The notes under the pieces were generated by a model. The model worked only from the letters and a program-made list of their open reading frames with translations, made no database searches and was not told the origin of the DNA. A program made the translations under genes and the position numbers. DNA of 63,598 nt from NCBI RefSeq assembly GCF_026540895.1, contig NZ_JALNUR010000021.1, forward strand, positions 1 to 63,598, in the 5' to 3' direction. The DNA is from Sphingomonas sp. GM_Shp_1. GTDB lineage: Bacteria; Pseudomonadota; Alphaproteobacteria; Sphingomonadales; Sphingomonadaceae. This document shows positions 36,997 to 47,651 of this stretch, in pieces; within the stretch, counting starts at the first letter, position 1; the number at the start of each line of letters is the position of its first letter.

Positions 36997-37892
36997 GCCC
37001 AACGATCCACCACCAGCGCGCCGAAGAGAAGGAAAAGATACAGGATCGAATATTTGAACAGCCGCTTTTCGGGCTTCATCGCATCGTCGGCCTGCGTATG
37101 CCGGAAGGCGACGATGGCGGCATAAGCGGCGAATAGCGCGGTCCCCGCACTGGCGATCACGCCATAGATCGCACCGGTCAGCCCCAGCGGCCAGGGCGCG
37201 ACCGCGGCGATGGCCATCGGGATGGTGTAGAGCCCGATCTGCGCGCGCGTCACCCGCTCGCCCGCGACGACCGGCAGCATCGGCACGCCCGCATTGGCGT
37301 AATCGGTCTTCACGAAGAGGGCCAGCGCCCAGAAATGCGGCGGCGTCCACAGAAAGACGAGGCTGAAGAGGAGGAAGGGGAGGAGCGCGATCTGCCCGGT
37401 CGCCGCCGCCCAGCCGATCAGCGGTGGAAACGCCCCCGCCGCCCCGCCGATGACGATGTTCTGCGGCGTCCGGCGCTTCAGCCAGACGGTATAGACCAGG
37501 ACATAGAAGAGGATCGAGACGGTCAGGATCGCGGCGGCGACGTAATTGACCGCCAAGCCCATCAGAATGACCGAGAAACAGGCGAGCCCGACGCCGAAAT
37601 GCAGCGCCGATTCGCGGTTCATCCTCCCGGCGGGCAGCGGCCGCTTCGCGGTGCGCTTCATCAGCGCATCCAGGTCCGCCTCATACCATTGGTTCAGCGC
37701 CCCCGCCGCGCCCGCCCCCAGCGCGATGCACAGGATCGCGGTGAAGCCGATCACCGGATCGATGCCGACCGGCGCGGCCAGCATCCCGCACAGCCCGGTG
37801 AACACCACCAGCGTCATCACCCGCGGCTTGGTCAAGGCGAGGAAATCGCGCCAGTCGGCGGGGACGAAGACGGAGGAGGGAATGCTGGACAT
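36993..37892 (-). CDS. ctaB: Protoheme IX farnesyltransferase (heme O synthase)
   Basis: Makes heme O, the precursor of heme A. A UbiA-family membrane protein of 299 residues with about nine hydrophobic segments. The allylic-diphosphate motif is [15 protein letters not shown], and TKPRV lies before the first helix. ATG 37892 was chosen at the start of MSSIPSS; a longer form would run into the repeat upstream. It heads a dense run down to the methyltransferase gene at 32079. Confidence 0.95.
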   Translation of the reverse strand: MSSIPSSVFVPADWRDFLALTKPRVMTLVVFTGLCGMLAAPVGIDPVIGFTAILCIALGAGAAGALNQWYEADLDALMKRTAKRPLPAGRMNRESALHFGVGLACFSVILMGLAVNYVAAAILTVSILFYVLVYTVWLKRRTPQNIVIGGAAGAFPPLIGWAAATGQIALLPFLLFSLVFLWTPPHFWALALFVKTDYANAGVPMLPVVAGERVTRAQIGLYTIPMAIAAVAPWPLGLTGAIYGVIASAGTALFAAYAAIVAFRHTQADDAMKPEKRLFKYSILYLFLLFGALVVDRWA

Positions 37893-37969
37893 GGGAGGCC
37901 CGCATATAGGCGCTGTGAGGTGGGCGGGCAATCGAAGCGGCAGTTGCTAGGACACTCCGCCCACCAAAA

Positions 37970-38085
37970 GCGCACCCCCTCCCGCACGCGGGAGGGGGAC
38001 GGGGGGAGGGCAGGGAGTCTCACAGAGACCATCGTCCGTGGCTTTTCCCTCCCCCATCCCCTCCCGTTTACGGGAGGGGCGTGAG
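37970..38085. repeat. Family A palindromic repeat, 27-bp-core subtype
   Basis: CCCCCTCCCGCACGCGGGAG and the closing CCCCTCCCGTTTACGGGAGG enclose CACAGAGACCATCGTCCGTG, the inverted form of the core in the 26229 copy. It lies between the alcohol dehydrogenase gene and ctaB. Confidence 0.85.
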
Positions 38086-38096
38086 ACTCATCAGGC

Positions 38097-39161
38097 TCAG
38101 CCTTGCTTCAACGTCGCCATGTCGATCACGAAGCGATATTTCACATCGCTCTTCTGCATCCGGTCATAGGCGGTGTTGACCTCGTCCATCGCGATCATCT
38201 CGATATCCGCGGTCAGGCCGTGCTGGTGACAGAAATCGAGCATCTCTTGCGTCTCGGCGATGCCGCCGATCAGCGAGCCCGCCAGCGACCGGCGGCGGAA
38301 GACGAGATTGCCGACCGAGGGCGACGGGTGCGGCGAATCGGGGACGCCGACCAGCGTCATCGTGCCGTCGCGCTTCAACAGCACCAGGAACGCGTCAAGA
38401 TCGTGCGGCGCGGCGACGGTGTTCAGGATGAAGTCGAAGCTGTTGGCGTGCGCGGCCATCTGGTCGGCATCCTTCGACACGATCAGTTCCTTGGCGCCCA
38501 GCCGCTTGGCATCCTCGGCCTTGTTCGGCGAGGTCGAGAAGACATAGACCTCCGCCCCCATCGCCGCAGCGATCTTCACGCCCATATGACCCAGCCCGCC
38601 AAGACCGACGATGCCGACCTTCTGGCCCGGCCCGACCTTCCAGTGACGCAGCGGCGAATAGGTGGTGATCCCCGCGCACAGCAGCGGCGCGACGGCGGCC
38701 AGATCGGCCTCTTCATGGTTGATCTTCAGGACGAAGCCTTCCTTGACCACGATATGGTCGGAATAGCCGCCGAAGGTATGGCCGCCCATCACGGGATCGG
38801 GGCCGTTATAGGTGCCGACGAAGCCGGTGGTCTCGCAATATTGCTCTTCGCCGTCATGGCAGGAGGCGCAATGGCCGCAACTGTCGACCATGCAGCCGAC
38901 GCCGACCACGTCGCCGACCTGGTACTTGGTCACCGCGTCGCCGACGGCGGTGACGCGCCCGACGATCTCATGACCCGGAACGCACGGATAGAGCGTGCCC
39001 GCCCATTCGCCGCGCGCCGTGTGCAGGTCGGAATGACAGACGCCGCAATAAAGGATGTCGATCGCCACATCGTCTGCTTGCGGATCGCGACGCTCCAGCG
39101 AGAAGGGGGCGAGCGCGGCGTCGGCCGACTGGGCCGCATAGGCCTTGGCGGGAGTGGGCAT
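38097..39161 (-). CDS. Zinc-dependent alcohol dehydrogenase (YahK/cinnamyl type)
   Basis: An NAD(P)-dependent medium-chain dehydrogenase of 354 residues. Catalytic zinc ligands sit in CGVCHSD and GHEIVG, and the structural zinc Cys cluster is CGHCASCHDGEEQYC. The nucleotide fold is GLGGLGHMGVK. This branch usually reduces aromatic or aliphatic aldehydes with NADPH. It lies between the DUF1501 gene and ctaB and has 182 bp of its own upstream DNA with an inverted repeat. Confidence 0.92.
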   Translation of the reverse strand: MPTPAKAYAAQSADAALAPFSLERRDPQADDVAIDILYCGVCHSDLHTARGEWAGTLYPCVPGHEIVGRVTAVGDAVTKYQVGDVVGVGCMVDSCGHCASCHDGEEQYCETTGFVGTYNGPDPVMGGHTFGGYSDHIVVKEGFVLKINHEEADLAAVAPLLCAGITTYSPLRHWKVGPGQKVGIVGLGGLGHMGVKIAAAMGAEVYVFSTSPNKAEDAKRLGAKELIVSKDADQMAAHANSFDFILNTVAAPHDLDAFLVLLKRDGTMTLVGVPDSPHPSPSVGNLVFRRRSLAGSLIGGIAETQEMLDFCHQHGLTADIEMIAMDEVNTAYDRMQKSDVKYRFVIDMATLKQG

Positions 39162-39254
39162 GGAAGCTCCTCTGGAATCGATAGGGGCGACCGAAGGATC
39201 GCCGCGCTCATATGGGACCCGGGGACTCGCATGCCAGGGCGATGGGCCTGCTAG

Positions 39255-39282
39255 TTTTTCCGATCGGCGCTGATCGGGAAAA
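39255..39282. promoter_or_regulatory. Inverted repeat upstream of the alcohol dehydrogenase gene
   Basis: TTTTTCCGATC and GATCGGGAAAA face each other across six bases, about 95 bp upstream of the dehydrogenase start. One base bulges. It could be an operator or the end of the DUF1501 transcript; neither reading is proven. Confidence 0.4.
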
Positions 39283-39343
39283 TGTGAAACTTCAACATGT
39301 TATATTATCACTGGCCCCGCCATGCCCGGAGCCGGGGCCGAAC

Positions 39344-40750
39344 TTACCCCATAAATCCCTGATTCCAGGTCGAGCTGTCGTAATTGCCGATATTGGGCAG
39401 CACGGTGCGCAGACCCCCCGAATCGATGCCGAACCAGCTTGCCAGCGTCGCGGCATATTGGTCGACCGACATGGTCGGGATCAGGCGGCCCTGGCCGACA
39501 TCGTCATTGTTGTTGACGCCGACCGTCGGCGCCTTGCCATAGAGCCGCTGCCCGCGCACCGCGCCGCCGACGACGAAGTGCATGCCGCCCCAGCCATGGT
39601 CCGACCCGTCGTCATTGGATTGAAGCGTACGCCCGAAATCGGATGCGGTGAAGCTGGTCACCTGATTGGCGACGCCCATCGCCTCGGTGGTGTCGTAAAA
39701 GGCCTTCATTGCCGACGACATGCGGGCGAGCAGCCCCGGATGCTGCGTGACCAGATTGTCGTGCAGGTCGAAGCCGCCGAGCGACACGAAGAACACCTGC
39801 CGCTTCAGCCCCAGGGTCTGGCTGACCGAAATCATCCGCGCGACCATCTTCAACTGGTCGGCGAGCGGGTTGTTGCTGGGGAAAAGCGGGAAGCTGGTCG
39901 CGGGTGCGCCCGCCAGCGCGCTGCTCAACTGCGCCTGGATATCGAGCGCCCGCTTGCTGATCCGCGCATGCTCGCTGGCGATGGCGAGGCTGGAGTCGGA
40001 GGTCATCAGCGTGCGCAGCGTGTCTAGCGCGGTGGACGAACCGTACAGCGTCCGGCTGCTGTTCAGCAGTGCGACCGGGCCGCCGGTGCCGACCGAATAT
40101 TGGATCGCGCTTCGCCCGGTCAGGTAAACCGCATTGCCGGTGGCGTTGATGCAGGTCAGCGCGGCATTGCCGTTGCCGTTCTGGAACACGTCACCGATCC
40201 GCCCGCCCCAACCGCTGCCCGCGCCTTCGGGGCTCGACGCCTGGAAGAAGCTCTGCTGGTCGTTATGGCTGAACAGCTTCGGGGGCAGGCGGACGCTGCG
40301 CTTCTGATATTGCGATTTGGTCGTCGGCTCGACCAGCGTGCCGACGTTCAGCGCGACCGCCATCTTGCCCGCCGCGAAGAGCTGGCTCATCTCGGACATG
40401 CTGGGCGACAGGGCATAGGCGCGGCCGTCGGGCAGCGCGACCGAGGGGTTCAGCAGGGTGCCCGCCAGCACGTCGCGCTGATAGCCGATATTGGCCCGCG
40501 CCGCGCGATAGGCGGCGAAGCTGCCCTCGTCATAGGGGACCAGCGTGTTGGCATAGTCGTTGCCGCCATAGAGGAACACGCACACCAGCGCCTTGTAGTC
40601 CGAGGCGGTCGCCGCCGCCGCCTCGCCGATCGCGGCCAGGCTGGAGACGAAGGGGGTGGCGGTCCCGGCGAGGCCGAGCAGGGCGCTGCGCTTGAGGAAG
40701 GCGCGCCGTGATTGATCATGGAGGGACTGGTCGTGCATCATGCTCATCAC
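39344..40750 (-). CDS. DUF1501 protein with Tat signal
   Basis: A 468-residue protein of the DUF1501 family, related in fold to alkaline-phosphatase-type enzymes; its activity is unknown. The N-terminus has a twin-arginine signal: SRRAFLKRSALLGLAG, with cleavage likely near AAAATA. ALVCVFLYGGNDYANTLVP is the family start, and FDLHDNL and DHGWGGMHFVVGG hold candidate metal ligands. It overlaps the DUF1800 gene (GTGA). Several starts are possible at 40750-40738. Such pairs are widespread in environmental bacteria. Confidence 0.85.
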   Translation of the reverse strand: MMSMMHDQSLHDQSRRAFLKRSALLGLAGTATPFVSSLAAIGEAAAATASDYKALVCVFLYGGNDYANTLVPYDEGSFAAYRAARANIGYQRDVLAGTLLNPSVALPDGRAYALSPSMSEMSQLFAAGKMAVALNVGTLVEPTTKSQYQKRSVRLPPKLFSHNDQQSFFQASSPEGAGSGWGGRIGDVFQNGNGNAALTCINATGNAVYLTGRSAIQYSVGTGGPVALLNSSRTLYGSSTALDTLRTLMTSDSSLAIASEHARISKRALDIQAQLSSALAGAPATSFPLFPSNNPLADQLKMVARMISVSQTLGLKRQVFFVSLGGFDLHDNLVTQHPGLLARMSSAMKAFYDTTEAMGVANQVTSFTASDFGRTLQSNDDGSDHGWGGMHFVVGGAVRGQRLYGKAPTVGVNNNDDVGQGRLIPTMSVDQYAATLASWFGIDSGGLRTVLPNIGNYDSSTWNQGFMG

Positions 40751-42498
40751 CGCAGGGTCAGATAGTCGGGCGAGGCCATGGTCAGCAGGATCGCGATGCC
40801 GACCCGGTTGATCGGGCCGTTGGTCGCGCTGGCCGACACGCTGTCGACCGCGGACCGGATGGTGGCCTGGGTCGCGGCGGACAATTGCCCGGCGGCGAGG
40901 ATCAGATTGACCTCGTCGACCAGCGCGGCGCTGTCGGCCGCCTTGGTCAGGATCGCGGCGTAATCGGCCTTCACATCGCCGATGCCGTTGGCGATCAGCC
41001 CGTACATGAAGTTCACATAGCCGACGACGCTCTGTTCGCTGGTGATCTGGAACTCGGGCGCGACCAGGCCGCTGCTCGCCATGCCGGTGCCCGGCGGGAC
41101 ATAGCCGGGGCGATAGAAGTTGAAGACCGACGGGCTGTGCCCCTTGGCCTGGCCCAACCGGTTCGACGGGTTGGAGGTGTCGCCGATCGCCCAGCCATTG
41201 GAGGGCGAATTGACACCGAAGGCGCGTGCCCAGCCGGTCAGCCGCAGGACCGGCTCGCGCAGCTTGCCCGCCGTGGCGGCGGTGGACAGGGTCCGCGCCT
41301 CGCTGTCGAGCAGGATGGCGCGGATCACCGCCTTCATGTCCCCGCGCACGCCCTGGCCATTGTCGACGAACTTGGTCGCGACGCGGGTGACATAGGCGGG
41401 CGACGGGTTGCTGGTGACCAGCCGCTGGATCAACTGTTTCGAGATGAAGGGGGGCACGTTGGGATGCGCGAAGATCGCATCCAGCGCCGCGCCGATCCCC
41501 GCCATGCCGCCGCCGCTGACCGTGGTGCCCAGAAAGCTCGACGCGCCGGTTTCGTTGAGGGTGGCGTTCATCACCAGCGGCTGGCGCAGCCGGGTCGGCG
41601 TGTTGCTGTCGGTACTGGTCGGAACCAGTCCGGTGAACACGCGCGCCAGCCCGGACACATCGGCCTGGCCATAGGTGTCGATCGGCTGTCCGCCGTTCAG
41701 CTTGGGTGTGCCGTCCATGTTCAGCTGGCTGAGCCCCAGCGTGAACAACTGCATCAGCTCACGCGCGTAATTCTCGTCCGGCTGGGTGCCGGTGGTCGGG
41801 TTGGCCTTGCGATTATACTGATAGGTCAGGAACTGGCCCATCGCGAAATTGGTCGTCACCGCGCCCAGCAGGTCGCGATAATTGCCGAAGGCGTTGTCCA
41901 GCAGGATGTCGACATAGGCGGCCATGGCGAAGGCGCGCCAGGTGCTGCTCGCCTGGTCGATGCCGACCACCAGAATGTCGAGCAACGCCATGCCTACGCG
42001 CTGGCGAAGCTGGTCGGGCTCGACGATCATCTGGCGCCACATCGACGGATCGAAGCCGCTGATCGCGTTCGCCTTGGCGGTGTCATAGCCATTGGCGATC
42101 AGCCAGTCCCAATGGCTGGTCGCGCGGGGCAGGGCGAACTGGTCGGTCAGCCAGCCGTCATAGCTGCGCGAGACGACCGTATCGATGCTGGCGCGGGTCG
42201 CGCCCATCGTGGCCTGCGCCAGGAAGCGGCTGGCCTCGACGGCGGTCGGCGCGGCGTTGACCACGACGATGGGGGTCGTGGCGGTGGGGGTGGAGGCGGT
42301 GCCCTCGGCGCCGCCCGTGGCGGTGGCCGTACTCCCGCCGCCGCCGCCGCCGCCACAGGCGGCCAGCGCCAGCAGCGGCAGCGTCGCCACGCCGGCCTTG
42401 CCCGCCGCATGGCCCGAAGGCCGTTCGACGATGGGCAGTTCCGTGCCGTCCTCGACGGTCGCCGCCATCGGCTCCGTCACAAAGTCCCGCCCCGTCAT
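40747..42498 (-). CDS. DUF1800 lipoprotein-like protein
   Basis: A 583-residue DUF1800 protein of unknown activity. FLAQATMGATRASID and AREL in YARELMQLFTLGLSQL are family landmarks. The N-terminus has PLLALAACGGGGGGG, a lipobox-like end with Cys followed by a Gly run, so the protein may be lipid-anchored; an unusually long ~45-residue stretch precedes it. Start ATG 42498 (GTG 42501 just before) or ATG 42468. It is translationally coupled to the DUF1501 gene. Confidence 0.82.
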   Translation of the reverse strand: MTGRDFVTEPMAATVEDGTELPIVERPSGHAAGKAGVATLPLLALAACGGGGGGGSTATATGGAEGTASTPTATTPIVVVNAAPTAVEASRFLAQATMGATRASIDTVVSRSYDGWLTDQFALPRATSHWDWLIANGYDTAKANAISGFDPSMWRQMIVEPDQLRQRVGMALLDILVVGIDQASSTWRAFAMAAYVDILLDNAFGNYRDLLGAVTTNFAMGQFLTYQYNRKANPTTGTQPDENYARELMQLFTLGLSQLNMDGTPKLNGGQPIDTYGQADVSGLARVFTGLVPTSTDSNTPTRLRQPLVMNATLNETGASSFLGTTVSGGGMAGIGAALDAIFAHPNVPPFISKQLIQRLVTSNPSPAYVTRVATKFVDNGQGVRGDMKAVIRAILLDSEARTLSTAATAGKLREPVLRLTGWARAFGVNSPSNGWAIGDTSNPSNRLGQAKGHSPSVFNFYRPGYVPPGTGMASSGLVAPEFQITSEQSVVGYVNFMYGLIANGIGDVKADYAAILTKAADSAALVDEVNLILAAGQLSAATQATIRSAVDSVSASATNGPINRVGIAILLTMASPDYLTLR

Positions 42499-42647
42499 CA
42501 CATCAATGTCCGATAGCGTCGCCTAGCTGGCAACCGAGGGACAGGATGAGCCTATCTGGTTAATGGAAGGTGCAAGGCTCCTCGGTTCGTCGCATCAGGG
42601 CAACGATTTGGCCGAAACGGACCTATCGTGACGCTAGCGTAATGAAA

Positions 42648-42678
42648 AAGGCCCCCGGACAATGGGTCCGGGGGCCTT
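42648..42678 (-). terminator. Intrinsic terminator of ctaC-ctaD
   Basis: On the minus strand AAGGCCCCCGGACCC, a short loop, then GTCCGGGGGCCTTTTTC. The stem is 11 bp of mostly G-C and the U tract is five. It lies 24 bp past the ctaD stop and separates ctaC-ctaD from the downstream genes. Confidence 0.92.
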
Positions 42679-42701
42679 GATCGACGAGAAGGAAATGCCG
42701 G

Positions 42702-44378
<1,677 letters not shown>

Positions 44379-45557
44379 TTATTGTCCAGCGTTGCCGGGG
44401 CCCGCCGGATTGCCGGTGGCGCCCTGCGCGGAAGAGGGGGACTGAGCGGGTGTCGAGGCGTTGTCCGCCGGGCCGGTCACCGCCTCTGCGGCATTGGCCT
44501 GCGCGGCTTCGGAGGCCGAGCCCGCGGCCCCCGGCTGCGGGATGACGGAGGAGGAGGGGGCCTTGGAACCCGGCATCTGGCCGCCCTTGGCCGCAACCCA
44601 GGCGGCGAACTGCGCCGGGCTCACCGCCTGCACCGCGATGGGCATGAAGGCATGGCGCGCGCCGCACAACTCGGAGCATTGCCCGAAATACAGGCCCGGC
44701 TTGTCGATGGTGAAGCTCGTCTCGTTCAACCGGCCGGGCACCGCGTCCAGCTTCATCCAGAAGGCCGGGATCGCCCAGCTATGGATGACGTCGTTGGAGG
44801 TGGTGATCAGGCGGATCGGCACGCCGACGGGCAGGACGATGCGATTGTCGACCGCCAGCAGGCGCGGACCATCGGCATCGGTGCGCGCGCGCTCACCCGG
44901 CGCCACCTGATCCTTTTCCTTCAGCATGTTGGCGGTGATCTCGATCCCGCCATGGTCGGGATATTGATAGGTCCAATACCATTGGTTGCCGATCGCCTTC
45001 AGCGTGACGGCCCCGGCGGGGGCGGGCTTGAACTGCGCCTGGAGCAGCCCGATCGAGGGGATGGCGATCAGGACCAGGACGACGACGGGGCCCAGCGTCC
45101 ACAGCACCTCGACCAGCGTGTTGTGGCTGGTCTTGGACGGCACCGGATTGGCGGCGCGGCGATAGCGGAACACGACCCAGGCGAGCAGCAGCAGCACGAG
45201 GATGCAGATGATCGTGATGACCGGCATCAGCACGCCATTGTGCATCCAGTGCGCGAACTCGCCGTTGCGCGTCACCTGCGGCTGAAGCCCGATGCGGCCG
45301 TCGATCGGCAGGCCGATATTGGGGTCGATGGTCGTCGCGGGTGCACCGTCCTGCGCCAGTAGCGGGCTGGTCGGTGCGGCGGTGGCGGGCGCGGCGGCGC
45401 TGGTCGGGGCGGTGTTCGAGACGCCCTGTCCCTCGGCGGCGGCCTGCGGTGCGGGGGCTGCGGCGGGGGGAGCCTGGGGCGTCGCCAGCGCAGTCCCCGA
45501 CAGCGCGGCGCAACCCAGCCCGGCGGCGATCGCCAGCGCCTTCATCCGTTTCGGCAT
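44379..45557 (-). CDS. ctaC: Cytochrome c oxidase subunit II
   Basis: Takes electrons from cytochrome c through CuA. It has 392 residues: a signal peptide (MKALAIAAGLGCAALSGTALA), an Ala/Pro-rich linker (~30-90), two membrane helices and the CuA domain with the complete CSELCGARHAFM motif. The C-terminal ~90 residues are an unusual Ala/Gly/Pro/Ser-rich tail without a heme c motif. The ATG at 45557 has GGAGG six bases upstream; several upstream ATGs lack one. Confidence 0.95.
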   Translation of the reverse strand: MPKRMKALAIAAGLGCAALSGTALATPQAPPAAAPAPQAAAEGQGVSNTAPTSAAAPATAAPTSPLLAQDGAPATTIDPNIGLPIDGRIGLQPQVTRNGEFAHWMHNGVLMPVITIICILVLLLLAWVVFRYRRAANPVPSKTSHNTLVEVLWTLGPVVVLVLIAIPSIGLLQAQFKPAPAGAVTLKAIGNQWYWTYQYPDHGGIEITANMLKEKDQVAPGERARTDADGPRLLAVDNRIVLPVGVPIRLITTSNDVIHSWAIPAFWMKLDAVPGRLNETSFTIDKPGLYFGQCSELCGARHAFMPIAVQAVSPAQFAAWVAAKGGQMPGSKAPSSSVIPQPGAAGSASEAAQANAAEAVTGPADNASTPAQSPSSAQGATGNPAGPGNAGQ

Positions 45558-45685
45558 CCTCATCCTCCGGGGTCCGGACATGCGCTTGACCTCGCTCATC
45601 CCGCTTTCGTCTCCCATCCTCCCTCGCCTGTCCGTCGGTGGTTCGACGGGCTGAGACGGGGCGTCCTGTCATTTTTGTTGAGGCG

Positions 45686-45713
45686 ACTATAGCACGGGAC
45701 CGCGCCCCCTCAA
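45686..45713 (-). promoter_or_regulatory. Promoter of ctaC-ctaD
   Basis: On the minus strand TTGAGG (45708-45713) and TATAGT (45686-45691) are 16 bp apart. RNA would start near 45678, giving a ~120-base leader before ctaC. It is back-to-back with the pyrE promoter. Confidence 0.65.
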
Positions 45714-45735
45714 CCCTTGAGCGTCGCATGGCCGA

Positions 45736-45764
45736 TTGCATGGGGCGAAGGGCGATCCTATGAG
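45736..45764 (+). promoter_or_regulatory. Promoter of pyrE-pdxJ-acpS-lepB
   Basis: TTGCAT (45736-45741) and TATGAG (45759-45764) have a 17-bp spacer. The RNA start near 45771 leaves a ~27-base leader before the pyrE ATG. Confidence 0.55.
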
Positions 45765-45797
45765 GCCGGGTCATCTGACCGATGCCGGAGTTGCCCC

Positions 45798-46382
45798 ATG
45801 ACCGATGAAGACGTCCTCGCCGAGTTCCGCGCCGCCGAGGCGCTGCTCGAAGGGCATTTCATCCTCTCCTCCGGCCTGCGCAGCCCGCGTTACCTGCAAT
45901 GCGCGCGCGTCCTGATGGACCCGGCCCGCGCCGCCCGGCTGTGCGAGGCGGTGGCCGCGAAGATCCCGGCGGAGATCCGGGAGCAGATCAGCGCCGTCGT
46001 CGCCCCCGCCATGGGTGGCGTTATCGTCGGCCACGAAATGGCGCGCGCGCTGGGCGTGCCCGGCATGTTCCTGGAGCGGCCCGAGGGAACCTTCCACCTG
46101 CGTCGCGGCTTCCGGCTGGATGCGGGGCAGAAGGTGCTGATGATGGAGGATGTGGTCACCACCGGCCTGTCCAGCCGCGAGGCGATCGCCGCCATCGCCC
46201 GCGAAGGCGGCGAGACGATCGCGGCGGCCTCGCTGGTCGATCGCTCGAACGGCAAGGCCGATCTGGGCGTGCCCTTCTTCCCGCTGATCCGGCTCGACGT
46301 GCCGAGCTACAGCCCCGACGACCTGCCTCCCGAACTGGCGGCGATCCCTGCGATCAAGCCGGGGAGCCGGGCGGCGGCATGA
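45798..46382 (+). CDS. pyrE: Orotate phosphoribosyltransferase
   Basis: Joins orotate to PRPP in pyrimidine synthesis. It has 194 residues. The PRPP-binding motif is [17 protein letters not shown], and [15 protein letters not shown] holds the orotate-side loop. The ATG has GGAG at eight bases. pdxJ overlaps its stop by ATGA. PyrE and coenzyme genes in one operon is a common alphaproteobacterial layout. Confidence 0.95.
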   Translation: MTDEDVLAEFRAAEALLEGHFILSSGLRSPRYLQCARVLMDPARAARLCEAVAAKIPAEIREQISAVVAPAMGGVIVGHEMARALGVPGMFLERPEGTFHLRRGFRLDAGQKVLMMEDVVTTGLSSREAIAAIAREGGETIAAASLVDRSNGKADLGVPFFPLIRLDVPSYSPDDLPPELAAIPAIKPGSRAAA

Positions 46383-47107
46383 CCGAGCATCTGCGCCTGG
46401 GCGTCAATATCGACCATGTCGCAACCGTGCGGAATGCGCGCGGGGCGGGCTATCCCGATCCGGTGAAGGCCGCGCTGGTCGCCGCCGAGGCTGGGGCGGA
46501 CGGCATCACCGCGCATCTGCGCGAGGATCGGCGGCACATCACCGACGACGATATCGCGCGGCTGTCGGCGGAACTGACCGTGCCGCTCAACCTGGAGATG
46601 GCGGCGACGGAGGAGATGCTGGCCATCGCGCTGAAGCACCGCCCCCACGCCGCCTGCATCGTCCCCGAAAAGCGCGAGGAGCGCACGACCGAGGGCGGGC
46701 TCGACGCCGCCGGGCAGCGCGAGTGGCTCGGCCCCATGGTCGCGAAGCTGGGCGAGGCGGGCATCCGCGTCTCGCTGTTCATCGAACCCGATCCGCACCA
46801 GATCGAGGCGGCGTTGAACCTGCGTGTGCCGGTCGTCGAACTGCACACCGGCCGCTATGCCGAACTGGATGGCGAGGCGCGTACCGAGGAACTGCGCCGC
46901 CTGTCGGATGCGGCGGCGCTGGCGGCGAAGAACGGGATCGAGGTTCATGCGGGCCATGGCCTGACCTATGACAATGTCGCCCCCATCGCCGCGATCCCGC
47001 AGGTGCGCGAGTTGAACATCGGCCATTTCCTGATCGCCGATGCGGTGTTCGTCGGCCTGCCCGAAGTCGTGCGCAAGATGCGCGCCGCGATGGATATGGC
47101 GCGGTGA
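46379..47107 (+). CDS. pdxJ: Pyridoxine 5'-phosphate synthase
   Basis: Condenses 1-deoxyxylulose phosphate with aminoacetone phosphate to pyridoxine phosphate. A TIM-barrel protein of 242 residues. [16 protein letters not shown] is the defining N-terminus, followed by [18 protein letters not shown], and the final [11 protein letters not shown]. The ATG overlaps pyrE. Downstream, a family A repeat of ~130 bp separates it from acpS. Confidence 0.96.
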   Translation: MTEHLRLGVNIDHVATVRNARGAGYPDPVKAALVAAEAGADGITAHLREDRRHITDDDIARLSAELTVPLNLEMAATEEMLAIALKHRPHAACIVPEKREERTTEGGLDAAGQREWLGPMVAKLGEAGIRVSLFIEPDPHQIEAALNLRVPVVELHTGRYAELDGEARTEELRRLSDAAALAAKNGIEVHAGHGLTYDNVAPIAAIPQVRELNIGHFLIADAVFVGLPEVVRKMRAAMDMAR

Positions 47108-47240
47108 ATCCTCCCCGGCACGGGGAGGGGGACCAGCCGCAGGCTGGTGGAGGGGGCGTGCCCCAAATGACTCGCGTGGTGGAGAGCCCCCTCCACCATC
47201 GCTTCGCGACGGTCCCCCTCCCCGTTCCGGGGAGGATCTT
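47106..47240. repeat. Family A repeat inside the pdxJ-acpS operon
   Basis: Opens CCTCCCCGGCACGGGGAGGG, carries CCAGCCGCAGGCTGGTGGAG, inverted CCCCCTCCACCATC, and closes CCCCTCCCCGTTCCGGGGAG. The last GGGGAGGA is five bases before the acpS GTG and acts as its Shine-Dalgarno sequence. It starts in the pdxJ stop codon. Confidence 0.88.
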
Positions 47241-47651
47241 GTGATCATCGGTCTCGGCTCCGACCTCTGTAATATCGAGCGGATTCAGGCCGCGCTCGAC
47301 CGGCACGGGGCTCGGTTCGAGGCGCGCTGCTTCACCGAGGTCGAGCAGGCCAAGGCCGCCAAGCGCCCCTTCACCCGCGCGGGCACCTATGCCAAGCGTT
47401 TCGCCGCCAAGGAGGCCTTTTCCAAGGCGGTCGGCACCGGCTTCTCCCACGGGGTGTTCATGCGCGACATCGGCGTCGTCAACAAACCCGGCGGCGCGCC
47501 GACGCTGATGCTGACCGGCGGCGCGCGCGAACGACTTGACGCGATGACCCCGGCGGGCCACGTCGCCTATATTCACTTGACCATGACCGACGATCACCCC
47601 TGGGCCCAGGCCTTTGTCGTGATCGAGGCGAGACCGGAAGTTTCCGCATGA
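47241..47651 (+). CDS. acpS: Holo-[acyl-carrier-protein] synthase
   Basis: Transfers 4'-phosphopantetheine from CoA to acyl carrier protein. It has 136 residues. The Mg-binding motif is [12 protein letters not shown], and [14 protein letters not shown] is the second hallmark. The start is GTG; its Shine-Dalgarno sequence GGAGG belongs to the repeat upstream. lepB overlaps its end by ATGA. Confidence 0.95.
   Translation: MIIGLGSDLCNIERIQAALDRHGARFEARCFTEVEQAKAAKRPFTRAGTYAKRFAAKEAFSKAVGTGFSHGVFMRDIGVVNKPGGAPTLMLTGGARERLDAMTPAGHVAYIHLTMTDDHPWAQAFVVIEARPEVSA

Noticed and set aside
39255..39310. Promoter for a plus-strand gene (TATATT)
   Set aside because: No plus-strand gene lies downstream for several kilobases and no matching -35 box is seen.
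42330..42360. Frameshift at the Gly run in the DUF1800 gene
   Set aside because: The frame continues as a normal family protein on both sides; the Gly run after the Cys is usual in lipoproteins.
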